Assembly: GCF_019345525.1 (NCBI RefSeq)
Contig: NZ_JAHKRA010000007.1
Span: 116,853 to 180,852 of the forward strand
DNA length: 64,000 nucleotides
Direction: 5' to 3'
Source of the DNA: Flavobacterium sp. NKUCC04_CG
Lineage (GTDB): Bacteria > Bacteroidota > Bacteroidia > Flavobacteriales > Flavobacteriaceae
Part shown: positions 45,014 through 54,365 of the stretch, piece after piece
How positions within the stretch are numbered: position 1 is the stretch's first letter
How the letters are laid out: the number at the start of each line of letters is the position of its first letter
The notes under the pieces: generated by a model
The model's database searches: none
What the model was told of the DNA's origin: nothing
The model's input: the letters and a program-made list of their open reading frames with translations, nothing else
Position numbers and translations under genes: made by a program

Positions 45014-45499
45014 CTATTTAATCTGCAATTGATTTTCAACCTTTTTAGGATGAGTAGCATTTACAGCTTGCATCAATTCGGGCAATACTTTTCTTTCAAC
45101 CGAACCGGTTAAAGTGACAATTCCATCTTTTACTGTAGCATGTACATTTGGAAAGCTGCTTAACACGGTTTTTAAATCGCTGTTTAATTGGTCGTCTGCA
45201 TGTATAATAATCGCCTCTGGCGAAGGTATAGCTGGTGCTTGTGCAAGGCTCGTTTGATCGTCAACTGATTTGATTCCCGCAGTTGCCTTGATGTCTTTTA
45301 ATGTTTTTTCACGCGCGGCTTCATCTGTGAATACACCGCTTATTGTGGCAACACCGTCTTTAACCATAACGTTTACACCGGCATCCAACGTCTTTTCAAT
45401 CGTCATTTTTGCCGCTGCATCTTTCTCTGTCGAAGATTTACATGAGGTTGCTATAGCCGCAACCATCAATAGTCCGATACTTAATTTTTTTGCATTCAT
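45014..45499 (-). CDS. BON-domain lipoprotein
   Basis: A 161-residue lipoprotein: signal peptide and lipobox (LLMVAAIATSCKSS), then two BON domains, residues about 33-85 and 92-160, the latter with VKDGIVTLTGSVER. BON domains bind membrane or phospholipid surfaces, as in OsmY and DolP. It is the first gene of a unit with the SH3 protein. Confidence 0.85.
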   Translation of the reverse strand: MNAKKLSIGLLMVAAIATSCKSSTEKDAAAKMTIEKTLDAGVNVMVKDGVATISGVFTDEAAREKTLKDIKATAGIKSVDDQTSLAQAPAIPSPEAIIIHADDQLNSDLKTVLSSFPNVHATVKDGIVTLTGSVERKVLPELMQAVNATHPKKVENQLQIK

Positions 45500-45893
45500 A
45501 GGAGTTTCTTTTTGGTTAGTTTTTATCTAATTTAATAAAAAAAAGAATTTATTGTAAAAAACGTCTTAAAAATTAACAATTATTTAATGTATCAAAGAGG
45601 GCTTTTAAGGCTAAAAATAAGCAGGATAGCGTGAGAATGTTTAGTCTTATAAGGGATGACTGTTATTGTTTTTAATCGTTGTTGCGGTGTATTGGGTTTA
45701 AGATGCAAGACAATGCCTAAATGGTAAAGCGGCGGTAAATAGAATGGGGATGTAACTGGATTTTATAAACTGACCGATTTATGATTGGAGGGTACAAATG
45801 CGAACTACAGTAAAAATAATCAAGCTGTCGATAAATCGAAAAGGAGGTGTAAAAATAACAGGACCGGAATAAACCGATCCTGTTTGTAATTTT
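45500..45893. other. Intergenic region between the BON operon and the ATP-grasp gene
   Basis: It holds the terminator of the minus-strand ATP-grasp operon at its right end. No promoter box that I trust, RNA or repeat is visible in the rest. Confidence 0.5.
45858..45885 (-). terminator. Terminator of the ATP-grasp/lipoprotein operon
   Basis: Stem ACAGGA-C-CGG / CCG-A-TCCTGT with loop AATAAA, nine bases after the stop. Confidence 0.65.
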
Positions 45894-47033
45894 TTATTCG
45901 ATAATATGCGGTACAAATCGGCTTTTATCGGTGGTAATCATGCGGTCGCTTTCGCGAAAAGTGATTCCACAAGCTTCTTGACCAATAATCCAACTTCCAA
46001 TTATGGAATAACCGGAGTGTTCTTTGTGAAGCGATGCTAATTCTTGACAGATATAACCCTCTTCACCATAATCACCGGGTGTGGCTTCGATAATTTTACC
46101 GTTTATATACAAGGTTACGTTGGCGCCTTCTCTTGAAAGCAATGGTTTTTTAACGTAGTTAACGAGGTTTTTAGGCTCGTCTATATAGGTTTCTAAAAGC
46201 AATGGGTGATTGGGGAAAAGTTCCCATAAAATCGCTAAAATCGCTTTGTTTGACAAGATCATTTTCCAGGACGGTTCAATCCAATTGGCCTGATCAACAT
46301 CGTTTGGAATATGTAATGCAAAGGCTTCTTGTGTCATCCATTCCCATGGATATAGCTTAAAGATGTCGGTGATGGTTTCTTCTTCTAAATCGACAAAATT
46401 AAGACCGTTCCAGCCCAAGTCGTCCAAATAAATCAATTTGGTTTTAATACCGGCTTGTATAGCACAGTCGCGTAAGTATTCCAAATTGGTTAAATCTTCT
46501 AAGGTTTCTCTAAGGCAAGTGAAATGTAGGGTATGGCCTTTGAGATACGGTTTTAGCTCCTTCCATGTTGCAATTAATCGATCGTGAACCGAGTTGAATT
46601 GGTCGGCTTTTTTACCAAAATAATGTTGCATCCAATGCCATTGAATAACACCAGTTTCAAAAAGTGAAGTAGGGGTGTCGGCATTGAATTCGAGTACCTT
46701 TAATTGTTTTTTAATATCGTCATAGGCAAAATCGAAACGACCATATATACTCGGAGCATCATTTTCCCAGCCTTGTTCAATATGTTCGTGCATAAAGATG
46801 GGAATATGGAAATGGTGATATAAGCGGTTGCTAATGACGTGGTCAACCGCTTTCAGGCACATATTCCATAGGGTATTTGTAGCTTCGGCAATTTCATCTG
46901 CCAAGGCTGGACTAATCGAGTAGTAATAGTTTTCAACCCAATACGTTTGATCACCGTCGGTATGGTATCCGAAGCCTGTTTTTTCCAAACGTTCTTGCCA
47001 GTGACTATCAGCACTGATATGTTTTATTTTCAT
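45894..47033 (-). CDS. Glutathionylspermidine synthase-like ATP-grasp protein (YgiC-like)
   Basis: A 379-residue cytoplasmic protein with the glutathionylspermidine-synthase-type ATP-grasp fold (FDFAYDDIKKQLKVLEFNADTPTSL, then SREGANVTLYINGK and GYICQELA). E. coli YgiC and YjfC belong here and have no confirmed activity. It lies 8 bases after a small lipoprotein gene, so with that and a further small lipoprotein upstream it forms a three-gene operon that resembles E. coli ygiB-ygiC. The substrate is unknown. Confidence 0.88.
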   Translation of the reverse strand: MKIKHISADSHWQERLEKTGFGYHTDGDQTYWVENYYYSISPALADEIAEATNTLWNMCLKAVDHVISNRLYHHFHIPIFMHEHIEQGWENDAPSIYGRFDFAYDDIKKQLKVLEFNADTPTSLFETGVIQWHWMQHYFGKKADQFNSVHDRLIATWKELKPYLKGHTLHFTCLRETLEDLTNLEYLRDCAIQAGIKTKLIYLDDLGWNGLNFVDLEEETITDIFKLYPWEWMTQEAFALHIPNDVDQANWIEPSWKMILSNKAILAILWELFPNHPLLLETYIDEPKNLVNYVKKPLLSREGANVTLYINGKIIEATPGDYGEEGYICQELASLHKEHSGYSIIGSWIIGQEACGITFRESDRMITTDKSRFVPHIIE

Positions 47034-47041
47034 AGTGTTTT

Positions 47042-47398
47042 TTATGAAGAAGCCGAAGATTTGGCCGATGAACCAAATCCACCTCTAGCGGTTTGGGCTT
47101 TCATGGCGTTGTTTTTGGCTGTATTGGTACCCACATTGGATTTGGCTGCAATACCGTTGCTCATATAGCCGTTTCCTCCCATCATCGGACGAAAAGCCAT
47201 ATACCACAATAGGGCACTACCCATTCCAAAGTTACTGTTGTTTTTAGAATATTCTTGGGTAACCTCCGTATAAGGCGCAGAACTATCTGCCCTCATATAG
47301 ACTTTTTGTTTCTCTTCTTGTTGCGGTTTGGAACAAGAGGCTAAAGCTGAAGTAATCAGGATTAGCGAAACCATTTTGCTGCTTTTTCTTGTGCTCAT
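47042..47398 (-). CDS. Small YgiB-like lipoprotein
   Basis: A 118-residue lipoprotein (LILITSALASCSKPQ lipobox). The mature part is rich in Ser, Asn, Gly and Ala with a GGFGSSAKSSASS end. The composition resembles YgiB (DUF1190) proteins that precede ygiC-type ATP-grasp genes. Its ATG overlaps the stop of the upstream lipoprotein gene by one base (TAATG), so translation is coupled. Confidence 0.65.
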   Translation of the reverse strand: MSTRKSSKMVSLILITSALASCSKPQQEEKQKVYMRADSSAPYTEVTQEYSKNNSNFGMGSALLWYMAFRPMMGGNGYMSNGIAAKSNVGTNTAKNNAMKAQTARGGFGSSAKSSASS

Positions 47399-47697
47399 TA
47401 TTCTACAGTTACATAAATAGGGGTTTTGGTCATATCGATACCCTCGTTCGCAGCATCATTACTCCAACTACTTACTTTGGTAGCCGTTTTAATAGTGTCT
47501 ATTCGTGTGGCGATAATTTCGTTGTTCGCCCATATCTTTTGACTGCTGATATGTAGGGTAGTATCTCCGGCAACAACCGTTTTTAAAACGACTTCGCGGG
47601 CAGCGGATTTATCTAGTGATTCCAATTTGTCTTCACCAGCATTATTACAGGCTGTTAAGGTTAATCCCAAAAGGAAAAAGGCGTATATATTCTTCAT
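47398..47697 (-). CDS. Small lipoprotein heading the ATP-grasp operon
   Basis: A 99-residue lipoprotein from the ATG at 47697, which gives a proper signal peptide and lipobox (FFLLGLTLTACNNA). The longer frame back to 47853 would lie in the promoter region of the divergent AraC gene and lacks a signal. The mature domain has no recognised family. It is the first gene of the operon and overlaps the next by one base. Confidence 0.65.
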   Translation of the reverse strand: MKNIYAFFLLGLTLTACNNAGEDKLESLDKSAAREVVLKTVVAGDTTLHISSQKIWANNEIIATRIDTIKTATKVSSWSNDAANEGIDMTKTPIYVTVE

Positions 47698-47839
47698 TGT
47701 CTGATAAATAAAAAGTGTTTTTATAAAAACTGGAACAAAGTTTGAAATTTTTTTTAAAGAATCCAATAAAAAACCACTAGAACAAGTGCTTTTTAGCACT
47801 AAATAAAACTTAAAATTATCCGTATCACCTAAATAAACG

Positions 47840-47847
47840 TATTTTTG
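47840..47847 (+). promoter_or_regulatory. -7 box (TATTTTTG) of the AraC-family gene
   Basis: Fits TAnnTTTG, 16 bases before the ATG at 47864. Confidence 0.5.
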
Positions 47848-47863
47848 AGGCAAAGCTTCTTTT

Positions 47864-48739
47864 ATGGATAGAATTGCGATTTTGAAAATTGATGAGTTAA
47901 ATGAAAATAATTTGGGTAATGATTTTTACGCCAATACCATTCCCAATCATTTAATCAGTAATCACAGCCGCATTGAGAAACCGCATAAACACAATTTTTA
48001 TGCTACTATACTCTTTACCAAAGGTACGGGCGTACATGAAATCGATTTTAGCGTTTATGACGTCCGACCCGGAAGTGTTTTTTTACTAGCACCCGGTCAA
48101 ACCCACAGTTGGGAATTATCAGAAGATATAGACGGCTTTATATTTTTCCATACTCAAGAGTTTTTCGATATGGTTTTTGTGCGCGAGCGCATTCGAGAGT
48201 ACCCGATTTACACATCGGTATACCATTCTTCGGCAATTTATATTTCGGGTTCTTTTTTACAACACATTTCGCAATTGTTTGAACAAATCCTATTGGAATA
48301 TAAAAGCAGCCAATGGAAAAAACATCAATTGATTTTGAATATTTCTTCTCAGCTGTATATTGAACTCAACCGTTTTGCTATAGCAGAGGAAGATTTCCCA
48401 AGCGCACACTTTAGTCAGTATAATTTTCGTTTTTTGGAATTTGAAGACTTGTTGGAAACCCACTTTTTAAAGGTTAAGTCTCCAGCTCAATATGCAGATT
48501 GGTTACATATTACCCCAAAGCACCTCAACCGCATCACTCGGAGTTTGGTCAACAAAACGACTACCGATATCATTTTGGAAAGAGTCGTACTCGAAGCCAA
48601 ACGCATGTTGATCTATACCGGTAAAAGTTTTAATGAAATTGCCAGTTTACTCGGCTATGAGGATTATTCCTATTTCTCAAAATTGTTTAAAAAACGCTCT
48701 GGCGAAACACCACGCGATTTTTTAAAGCGATACGAATAG
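47864..48739 (+). CDS. AraC-family transcriptional regulator
   Basis: A 291-residue regulator with an N-terminal cupin-type ligand domain (residues about 35-100, VRPGSVFLLAPGQTHSWELSE) and a C-terminal AraC DNA-binding domain with two helix-turn-helix units (AQYADWLHITPKHLNRITR and FNEIASLLGYEDYSYFSKLFKK). It is divergent from the YgiB/YgiC-like operon and may regulate it, but no binding site can be named. Its effector is unknown. Confidence 0.92.
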   Translation: MDRIAILKIDELNENNLGNDFYANTIPNHLISNHSRIEKPHKHNFYATILFTKGTGVHEIDFSVYDVRPGSVFLLAPGQTHSWELSEDIDGFIFFHTQEFFDMVFVRERIREYPIYTSVYHSSAIYISGSFLQHISQLFEQILLEYKSSQWKKHQLILNISSQLYIELNRFAIAEEDFPSAHFSQYNFRFLEFEDLLETHFLKVKSPAQYADWLHITPKHLNRITRSLVNKTTTDIILERVVLEAKRMLIYTGKSFNEIASLLGYEDYSYFSKLFKKRSGETPRDFLKRYE

Positions 48740-48747
48740 TTATAAGT

Positions 48748-48778
48748 AAAAAAGCTATCTAAGAGATAGCTTTTTTTT
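48748..48778. terminator. Terminator between the AraC gene and tRNA-Trp
   Basis: Perfect stem AAAAAAGCTATCT / AGATAGCTTTTTT with loop AAG. It ends the AraC transcript and, on the other strand, the tRNA transcript. Confidence 0.9.
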
Positions 48779-48782
48779 AATG

Positions 48783-48853
48783 CACGGGTGGAGGGATTCG
48801 AACCCCCATCAACGGTTTTGGAGACCGCTATTCTACCCTTGAACTACACCCGT
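48783..48853 (-). tRNA. tRNA-Trp (CCA anticodon)
   Basis: The 71-base cloverleaf on the minus strand has acceptor ACGGGTG paired with CACCCGT, anticodon stem GCGGT / ACCGT with loop CTCCAAA (anticodon CCA), and T loop TTCGAAT. The discriminator base is G and the CCA end is not fully encoded. Confidence 0.95.
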
Positions 48854-48870
48854 TTCTGTTTTTCAGTGGG

Positions 48871-48878
48871 CAAATATA
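48871..48878 (-). promoter_or_regulatory. -7 box (TATATTTG) of tRNA-Trp
   Basis: Fits TAnnTTTG on the minus strand, 17 bases upstream of the tRNA 5' end. Confidence 0.45.
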
Positions 48879-48899
48879 ATAAATTTAATACGACAATTC

Positions 48900-49250
48900 C
48901 TACTCTTCTTTGTAAAAGACATTAAGCCACATAATGCGCGACATCTTGTAATTAAAGGCAGAGAGCAAGAAAGCAACTATACAAATGCTGATAAAGATTT
49001 GAATAAAAGTCAGTTTAAATATTAGACCTAAGACAATTACGCTAACCATTTCTGCTACGGTTAAAGCATAACTCATATACATAGCACCTACATAAAAACC
49101 GGTTTCCCTGTGAAAAGAATAGTCACAATTATCACATTTCGGTTTCATTTTAGGCATCTTGAACAAGAAGGGATTCCCATTATCAGTAAACAATTTTGTT
49201 TTACCACAATTGGGACAGGTACCGCTGATTACTTTTTTTAAATAGGACAT
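48900..49250 (-). CDS. DUF983-family membrane protein
   Basis: A 116-residue protein with an N-terminal zinc-ribbon-like pair (CPNCGKTKLF and CDNCDYSF) and two C-terminal membrane helices. This layout is the DUF983 family, an uncharacterised inner-membrane family found near cytochrome oxidase assembly genes in some bacteria. It lies alone here. Confidence 0.85.
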   Translation of the reverse strand: MSYLKKVISGTCPNCGKTKLFTDNGNPFLFKMPKMKPKCDNCDYSFHRETGFYVGAMYMSYALTVAEMVSVIVLGLIFKLTFIQIFISICIVAFLLSAFNYKMSRIMWLNVFYKEE

Positions 49251-49714
49251 ACTGTATATTTTTATGCAAATTTCGGGATTTATTATGGATATAGCTAGTA
49301 TTTAATGTTGCACGTTTTGGTCTTATTCGGACATTTTTATATAATGGTGTTTTTCGGGTTTGCCATAATTGGGTTTTGATTCTAGTGAAATAAAGAAGCT
49401 AAAGTGTTTGTGGAAACGATCGCCCTTTCTAATTTAATATCCGTTTTTTCAGCGTTTAGGTATGGGTCGATATCAAACGATACAGCAAGTTAGTAAAAAT
49501 GTTAGTCTTGCAGTCGGCTAAATAAAATTAAGACGATTCCGTGTTCTAAATTTATTGGCTTTGGATGGGACTTCTAATCTTTAAGGGCAGCTTATTTTGT
49601 TCTATTAGGCGTTTTTCTTGTTTATTTTTGTTAACTTAGTTGATTGATATCTAAGTAAATAAGTTTAAATGATAACTGTATCTTTAAGTTGCCTTTACTG
49701 TTGAAATTAGAATT
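49251..49714. other. Intergenic region upstream of the second AraC gene
   Basis: A -7 box TATTTTTG lies at 49623-49630 with a TTG 23 bases upstream, giving a leader of about 80 bases. The remaining ~350 bases have no gene or hairpin I can support. Confidence 0.5.
49623..49630 (+). promoter_or_regulatory. -7 box (TATTTTTG) of the second AraC gene
   Basis: Fits TAnnTTTG; a TTG at 49597-49599 is a candidate -33 element, with a slightly long spacer. Confidence 0.45.
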
Positions 49715-50581
49715 ATGAGCTGCGAAAATTTACAAGAAACCCTATCTTTTTACGGTGTCCATTGCCAGGAGCCATATTATATATCGTCAGAAAATCCGAT
49801 ATCTCAATTTCAGAAACATCCTTTCCGGATGGATTTTTATGCTATTTGTTTGTGTACACGAGGAAGTATTCAAATAAATGTTGATAGTAAGCAATACCGA
49901 ATTAGTGCAAAAGGTTTATTGATATCGGCTCCTTCTACAGTTATTAGATTCTTAAATAGCACTAAGGATTTTAGAATGCAATTGCTTTTTTTTGATAAAA
50001 ATTTTTTGCTAAAAAATATAACAAATCCCTTTTTCATCGAAAAATTAGACTTATTTCAAAACACCTCCTTTAGCGTAATTCAATGCTCAGAAATTAATTC
50101 GAATAGACTTTCAAAACTATTTGACTATTTATTGGAAACCGCGCGTAGAACCGGACATTTTATCGATGATTTAGTACGAACTGTCATTTTTAATTTGTTA
50201 TTGGAATTGGCACAAGTTGTTGGCGGAGAACTGGAGTCAGACCGGGGTTCTTGCAATGGAAATAATTTGTTTTTAAAGTTTAAACAATTGGTACAAGAAG
50301 ATGTCGGAGGACATAAGGATGTGACCTATTATGCTGAACAATTGTTTATTACTAATAAATACCTTATTAAAGTGGTAAAAGCTGCATCAGGTAAAACGCC
50401 TCATCAAATCATTGATGAACAACTGCTTAAGGAAGCATTTGTGCTGTTGAGTAATCCTGAACTCAATTTTACAGCCGTAGCCTATCAGCTTAACTTCAGT
50501 TCTGTTTCTGCTTTTGGGCGTTTTTTCCGTAAGTATGCGGCTTGCTCTCCCTCTCAATATAGGAAACAACAGCACTTGTGA
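49715..50581 (+). CDS. AraC-family regulator next to oleate hydratase
   Basis: A 288-residue regulator with an N-terminal cupin-like sensor (QFQKHPFRMDFYAICLCTRGSIQINV) and a C-terminal AraC domain (TYYAEQLFITNKYLIKVVKAASG and FTAVAYQLNFSSVSAFGRFFRKY). The oleate hydratase gene follows 93 bases downstream on the same strand, so it is the obvious candidate regulator, perhaps sensing fatty acids. This regulatory link is an inference from position. Confidence 0.9.
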   Translation: MSCENLQETLSFYGVHCQEPYYISSENPISQFQKHPFRMDFYAICLCTRGSIQINVDSKQYRISAKGLLISAPSTVIRFLNSTKDFRMQLLFFDKNFLLKNITNPFFIEKLDLFQNTSFSVIQCSEINSNRLSKLFDYLLETARRTGHFIDDLVRTVIFNLLLELAQVVGGELESDRGSCNGNNLFLKFKQLVQEDVGGHKDVTYYAEQLFITNKYLIKVVKAASGKTPHQIIDEQLLKEAFVLLSNPELNFTAVAYQLNFSSVSAFGRFFRKYAACSPSQYRKQQHL

Positions 50582-50674
50582 ACAAGTGAAATTAAGTAGC
50601 ATTTAGGCGAGTTTGAGTTTGTTTTAATTGTCTGATTATCAGTAAATTTAATTATTAACTCAAAAGCTAAAGTT

Positions 50675-52615
50675 ATGAAAAAGGTCACTGAAAAATTCGA
50701 GAAAATTTTAAAGACATCTCCAGAATATGGACATGTAAATCACCAACCAGACTCTAATAAAGAAAGGCAACTGAATACTCCGAAAAAGGCGATGCCCTTT
50801 GCAGATCAAATTGGAAATTACCAGCGCAATAAGGGAATTCCGTCAAAATCTTATGAAAACAGTAAAATATATATTGTAGGAACAGGTATTGCCGCTATGT
50901 CTGCCGCTTACTATTTTATTAGAGATGGTCAGGTTCCTGGCAAAAACATCATTTTTTTAGAGCAATTGCAAGTTGACGGTGGTTCATTAGATGGCGCTGG
51001 GAATACAGAAGAGGGCTATATCATTCGCGGTGGTCGGGAAATGGACATGACCTATGAAAATTTATGGGATATATTTCAGGATATTCCCGCTTTAGAAATG
51101 CCGGCTCCTTATAGTGTATTAGACGAATATCGTATATTAAATGACAACGACTCCAATTATTCTATCGCTCGTTTGATTCACAACAAGGGAGAGGTAAAGG
51201 ATTTTAGCAAATTTGGTCTCAGCAAACGCGATCAGATGGCTATAATTAAACTCTTGCTCAAGAAAAAGGAGGAACTAGATGATATTACCATTGAAGATTA
51301 TTTTCAAGAATCTTTTTTAAAAAGTAATTTTTGGACGTTTTGGCGCACGATGTTTGCCTTTGAAAATTGGCATAGTTTATTGGAATTTAAACAATATATG
51401 CACCGTTTTTTACATGCGATCGACGGATTAAATGATCTTTCGGCTTTGGTGTTTCCAAAATACAATCAATACGATACCTTCGTTACGCCGCTCCGTAATT
51501 TTTTAAAGAAAAAAGGAGTGAGAATAGAGCTGGATGTGTTAGTCAAAGATTTGGATATCCATATGGATAGTAACGGGAAAACAGTGAAGGGAATTCTTAT
51601 AGAAGAAAGGGGAAAAGATACCGTGATTCCGATAACAGCAAATGATTTTGTAGTGGTAACTACGGGTTCCATGACCGAAGATACTTTTTATGGTGACAAC
51701 AAAAAAGCACCGCTTATTGCTATTGACAACAGCAGTAGTGGAAAAAGTGCGGGATGGATGTTGTGGAAAAATTTGGCAGCCAAGTCAGAGGTTTTTGGTA
51801 AGCCCGAAAAATTTTGTGGAAATATTGAAAAATCCGCTTGGGAATCGGCAACACTTACCTGTAAACCATCGGCTTTGATCAATCGATTAAAGGATTATTC
51901 GGTTAATGATCCCTATTCGGGGAAAACCGTTACAGGAGGAATCATTACCATCACCGATTCGAATTGGTTAATGAGCTTTACTTGTAATAGACAACCGCAT
52001 TTTCCAGAACAACCCGACGATGTCTTAGTGTTATGGGTGTATTCTTTACTCATGGACAAAGAGGGGAATTACATCAAAAAATTTATGCCGGCTTGTACTG
52101 GTAATGAAATTCTAGCAGAGTTATGTTATCATTTGGGGATTATAGACCAATTGGACAATGTGGTTGAAAACACTATAGTCCGCTCAACCTTTATGCCATA
52201 TATCACTTCAATGTTTATGCCAAGAGCAAAGGGAGACAGGCCTAAAATTGTTCCAAATGGATGTAGTAATTTAGGCTTGGTTGGACAATTTGTCGAAACC
52301 AATAATGATGTGGTTTTTACTATGGAAAGCGCCATTAGAACGGGAAGAATAGCGGTGTATGAATTGTTAAATCTCAACAAACAAGTGCCCGATATCAATC
52401 CCTTACAATACGATATTCGTCAGTTGCTGAAAGCAGCGCGAACCTTAAACGACGACAAGCCGTTTGCCGGAGAGGGACTGCTACGCCGCGTGCTCAAAGG
52501 CTCGTATTATGAACATATACTTCCAGTAGATGTAACTGAAAATCAGGATCAAGATTCGTTTTTATTGGATCAAATCAGCCGATTTAAGGATTGGCTCAAA
52601 GGAATTATCGGTTAA
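50675..52615 (+). CDS. ohyA: Oleate hydratase
   Basis: FAD-binding enzyme of 646 residues that adds water to the double bond of oleate, giving 10-hydroxystearate. Diagnostic parts are the Rossmann motif [20 protein letters not shown], then [20 protein letters not shown] and [27 protein letters not shown]. The length fits the family. It detoxifies unsaturated fatty acids. The only nearby regulator is an AraC-type gene upstream. Two hairpins follow the stop. Confidence 0.95.
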   Translation: MKKVTEKFEKILKTSPEYGHVNHQPDSNKERQLNTPKKAMPFADQIGNYQRNKGIPSKSYENSKIYIVGTGIAAMSAAYYFIRDGQVPGKNIIFLEQLQVDGGSLDGAGNTEEGYIIRGGREMDMTYENLWDIFQDIPALEMPAPYSVLDEYRILNDNDSNYSIARLIHNKGEVKDFSKFGLSKRDQMAIIKLLLKKKEELDDITIEDYFQESFLKSNFWTFWRTMFAFENWHSLLEFKQYMHRFLHAIDGLNDLSALVFPKYNQYDTFVTPLRNFLKKKGVRIELDVLVKDLDIHMDSNGKTVKGILIEERGKDTVIPITANDFVVVTTGSMTEDTFYGDNKKAPLIAIDNSSSGKSAGWMLWKNLAAKSEVFGKPEKFCGNIEKSAWESATLTCKPSALINRLKDYSVNDPYSGKTVTGGIITITDSNWLMSFTCNRQPHFPEQPDDVLVLWVYSLLMDKEGNYIKKFMPACTGNEILAELCYHLGIIDQLDNVVENTIVRSTFMPYITSMFMPRAKGDRPKIVPNGCSNLGLVGQFVETNNDVVFTMESAIRTGRIAVYELLNLNKQVPDINPLQYDIRQLLKAARTLNDDKPFAGEGLLRRVLKGSYYEHILPVDVTENQDQDSFLLDQISRFKDWLKGIIG

Positions 52616-52618
52616 GAT

Positions 52619-52639
52619 CGTCACAAAAAAATGGTGACG
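52619..52639 (+). terminator. Short hairpin after ohyA
   Basis: CGTCAC / GTGACG with an A-rich loop, directly after the stop. It may stabilise the mRNA end. Confidence 0.45.
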
Positions 52640-52660
52640 GGATTAATCGGGATTATATAT

Positions 52661-52701
52661 AAACAGGTTGGAATCTTTTTAGAGTTCAACCTGTTTTTTT
52701 T
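52661..52701 (+). terminator. Intrinsic terminator of ohyA
   Basis: Stem AAACAGGTTG-GAA / TTCAACCTGTTT followed by a T run. Confidence 0.75.
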
Positions 52702-52876
52702 AGAGACGTCATTGATTGCGCTTTTCCCATTACCCATTGTACAAAAGGTTGCTTGTTTTTTAAACTGCTGTAAGGATTGGAACTGTATATAATCACAGCA
52801 ACTATTTTTACTTATTTTCTGAATGAAAACTAAAGTCATGAATGATTTTTAAGCTAAAAATCATATTAAAAATATG

Positions 52877-52884
52877 TACTTTTG
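52877..52884 (+). promoter_or_regulatory. -7 box (TACTTTTG) of the cytosine methyltransferase gene
   Basis: Fits TAnnTTTG and is followed by a hairpin CACTTG-GATTT-CAAGTG at 52888-52904 that would lie at the 5' end of the mRNA, about 70 bases before the ATG. Confidence 0.55.
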
Positions 52885-52975
52885 CATCACTTGGATTTCA
52901 AGTGTTGGTCTTTAAATGAGTTGTTTTAATACGATGAAGTTGCCACACTTGTAGAGTGAAAAAGAAGAACTACCT

Positions 52976-54250
52976 ATGGAAAACATTAAAGTTGTAGAAT
53001 TATTTGCAGGAGTTGGAGGATTTCGTTTGGGATTGGAAGGATGGAAAAACTTATCTTCTACTTCCAATTATACAAAAAATTTAGATTCCCCTTATCAAGT
53101 GATTTGGAGTAATCAATGGGAGCCTTCTACCAAGATTCAGCACGCCTCTATGGTTTATGAATCGCGTTGGGATTCCCAAAATCACAGTAACGAAAATATC
53201 GAAGAGGTAGTTAAAGATTGTACGGTGATTCCCGATTGTGATATGTTGGTTGGTGGTTTTCCTTGTCAAGATTATTCCGTAGCTACCACTTTAAAGAATT
53301 CCAAGGGTTTGTTGGGGAAAAAGGGAGTGCTTTGGTGGTCTATTCATAAAATTCTTTCCGACAAAGAACAAAAACCAAAATATTTGTTTTTAGAAAATGT
53401 TGATCGATTGTTGAATTCGCCGTCCAAACAACGCGGTCGCGATTTTGCCATTATTTTACAGAGTTTAAACGAGTTGGGATATATCGTTGAATGGCGCGTT
53501 ATCAATGCGGCAGATTACGGATTTCCGCAACGTCGAAGAAGAACGTTTATCCTGGCTTACCATCATACCACTTCCATTTACAAAAAAATCAAAGCGGGTT
53601 CGCCTTCTCAATGGATATTAGACAAAGGAACTATAGCCGATGTTTTTCCGGTTGTGCAAGCTGCAAAGACCAATACGACTGAATTTAAGCTAGAAGAAGA
53701 TATCGTGGCTGTTTCTGAGGGATTTAATCCTAGTGGTAAAAAAACGCCTTTTGAAAATACGGGTATTATGATTGATGGTGTGGTTACTTCTATGAAAACC
53801 GTTTCGAATTACGATGGTGAATATGTTTTACTGAAAGATGTGGTTATCGATGTGAAAAACGTTCCAGCACCGTACTTTATAGCTGAAGAAGATTTGCCTA
53901 AATGGAATTATTTAAAAGGTGCAAAAAAAGAAATTCGAAAAAATGCAACCGGTTTTGAATATAATTACAGTGAAGGCGGAATGATATTTCCCGATCCATT
54001 AGAAAAAGCATCTAGAACAATCATCACGGGAGAAGGAGGGAAGTCGGCTTCGCGATTTAAACACGTGATTACTACTCCAAAGGGATTGCGTAGGCTTACT
54101 CCCATAGAATTAGAACGTTTGAATATGTTTCCAGATGAGCATACTTATATCGATAAAATGACCGATACCAAAAGAGCCTTTTTTATGGGCAATGCGTTGG
54201 TCGTGGGGGTTATAGAAGAAATAGGAAAATCATTACTGAATAAAATATAA
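52976..54250 (+). CDS. DNA (cytosine-5) methyltransferase of a type II R-M system
   Basis: SAM-dependent enzyme of 424 residues that makes 5-methylcytosine. The motifs are in the usual order: motif I ELFAGVGGFRLGLEGW near residues 9-24, motif IV GFPCQDYS with catalytic Cys97, motif VI ENVDRLL, motif VIII QRRRRTFI, and motif X GNALVVGVIEEIG at the end, with a variable target region between. The following gene is a Sau3AI-like nuclease, so this is the protective half of a restriction-modification pair, with GATC as the likely target (methylated on its C). Confidence 0.93.
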   Translation: MENIKVVELFAGVGGFRLGLEGWKNLSSTSNYTKNLDSPYQVIWSNQWEPSTKIQHASMVYESRWDSQNHSNENIEEVVKDCTVIPDCDMLVGGFPCQDYSVATTLKNSKGLLGKKGVLWWSIHKILSDKEQKPKYLFLENVDRLLNSPSKQRGRDFAIILQSLNELGYIVEWRVINAADYGFPQRRRRTFILAYHHTTSIYKKIKAGSPSQWILDKGTIADVFPVVQAAKTNTTEFKLEEDIVAVSEGFNPSGKKTPFENTGIMIDGVVTSMKTVSNYDGEYVLLKDVVIDVKNVPAPYFIAEEDLPKWNYLKGAKKEIRKNATGFEYNYSEGGMIFPDPLEKASRTIITGEGGKSASRFKHVITTPKGLRRLTPIELERLNMFPDEHTYIDKMTDTKRAFFMGNALVVGVIEEIGKSLLNKI

Positions 54251-54252
54251 GT

Positions 54253-54279
54253 AAAAGGGCGTTTGTAACGCTCTTTTTT
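54253..54279 (+). terminator. Terminator-like hairpin between methyltransferase and nuclease genes
   Basis: Stem AAAAGGGCGTT / AACGCTCTTTT with loop TGT and a T run. It may limit nuclease read-through. Confidence 0.6.
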
Positions 54280-54365
54280 ATTTGAAAAAATCCAGACCAC
54301 AACTCCTTTTTTTTTGAAAATAAAATAGGGTATTTGGCTTATATTTACTGTATTAACAATTTAAC

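Larger units (their letters stand above)
52616..52975. other. Intergenic region with terminators and methyltransferase promoter
   Basis: It holds the two hairpins that end ohyA, then a -7 box and a hairpin in the methyltransferase leader. No gene is supported; a 72-residue minus-strand frame here has no family features. Confidence 0.55.

Noticed and set aside
52621..52839. 72-residue minus-strand gene
   Set aside because: The frame overlaps the terminators of ohyA, has no clear start signal and no family features.
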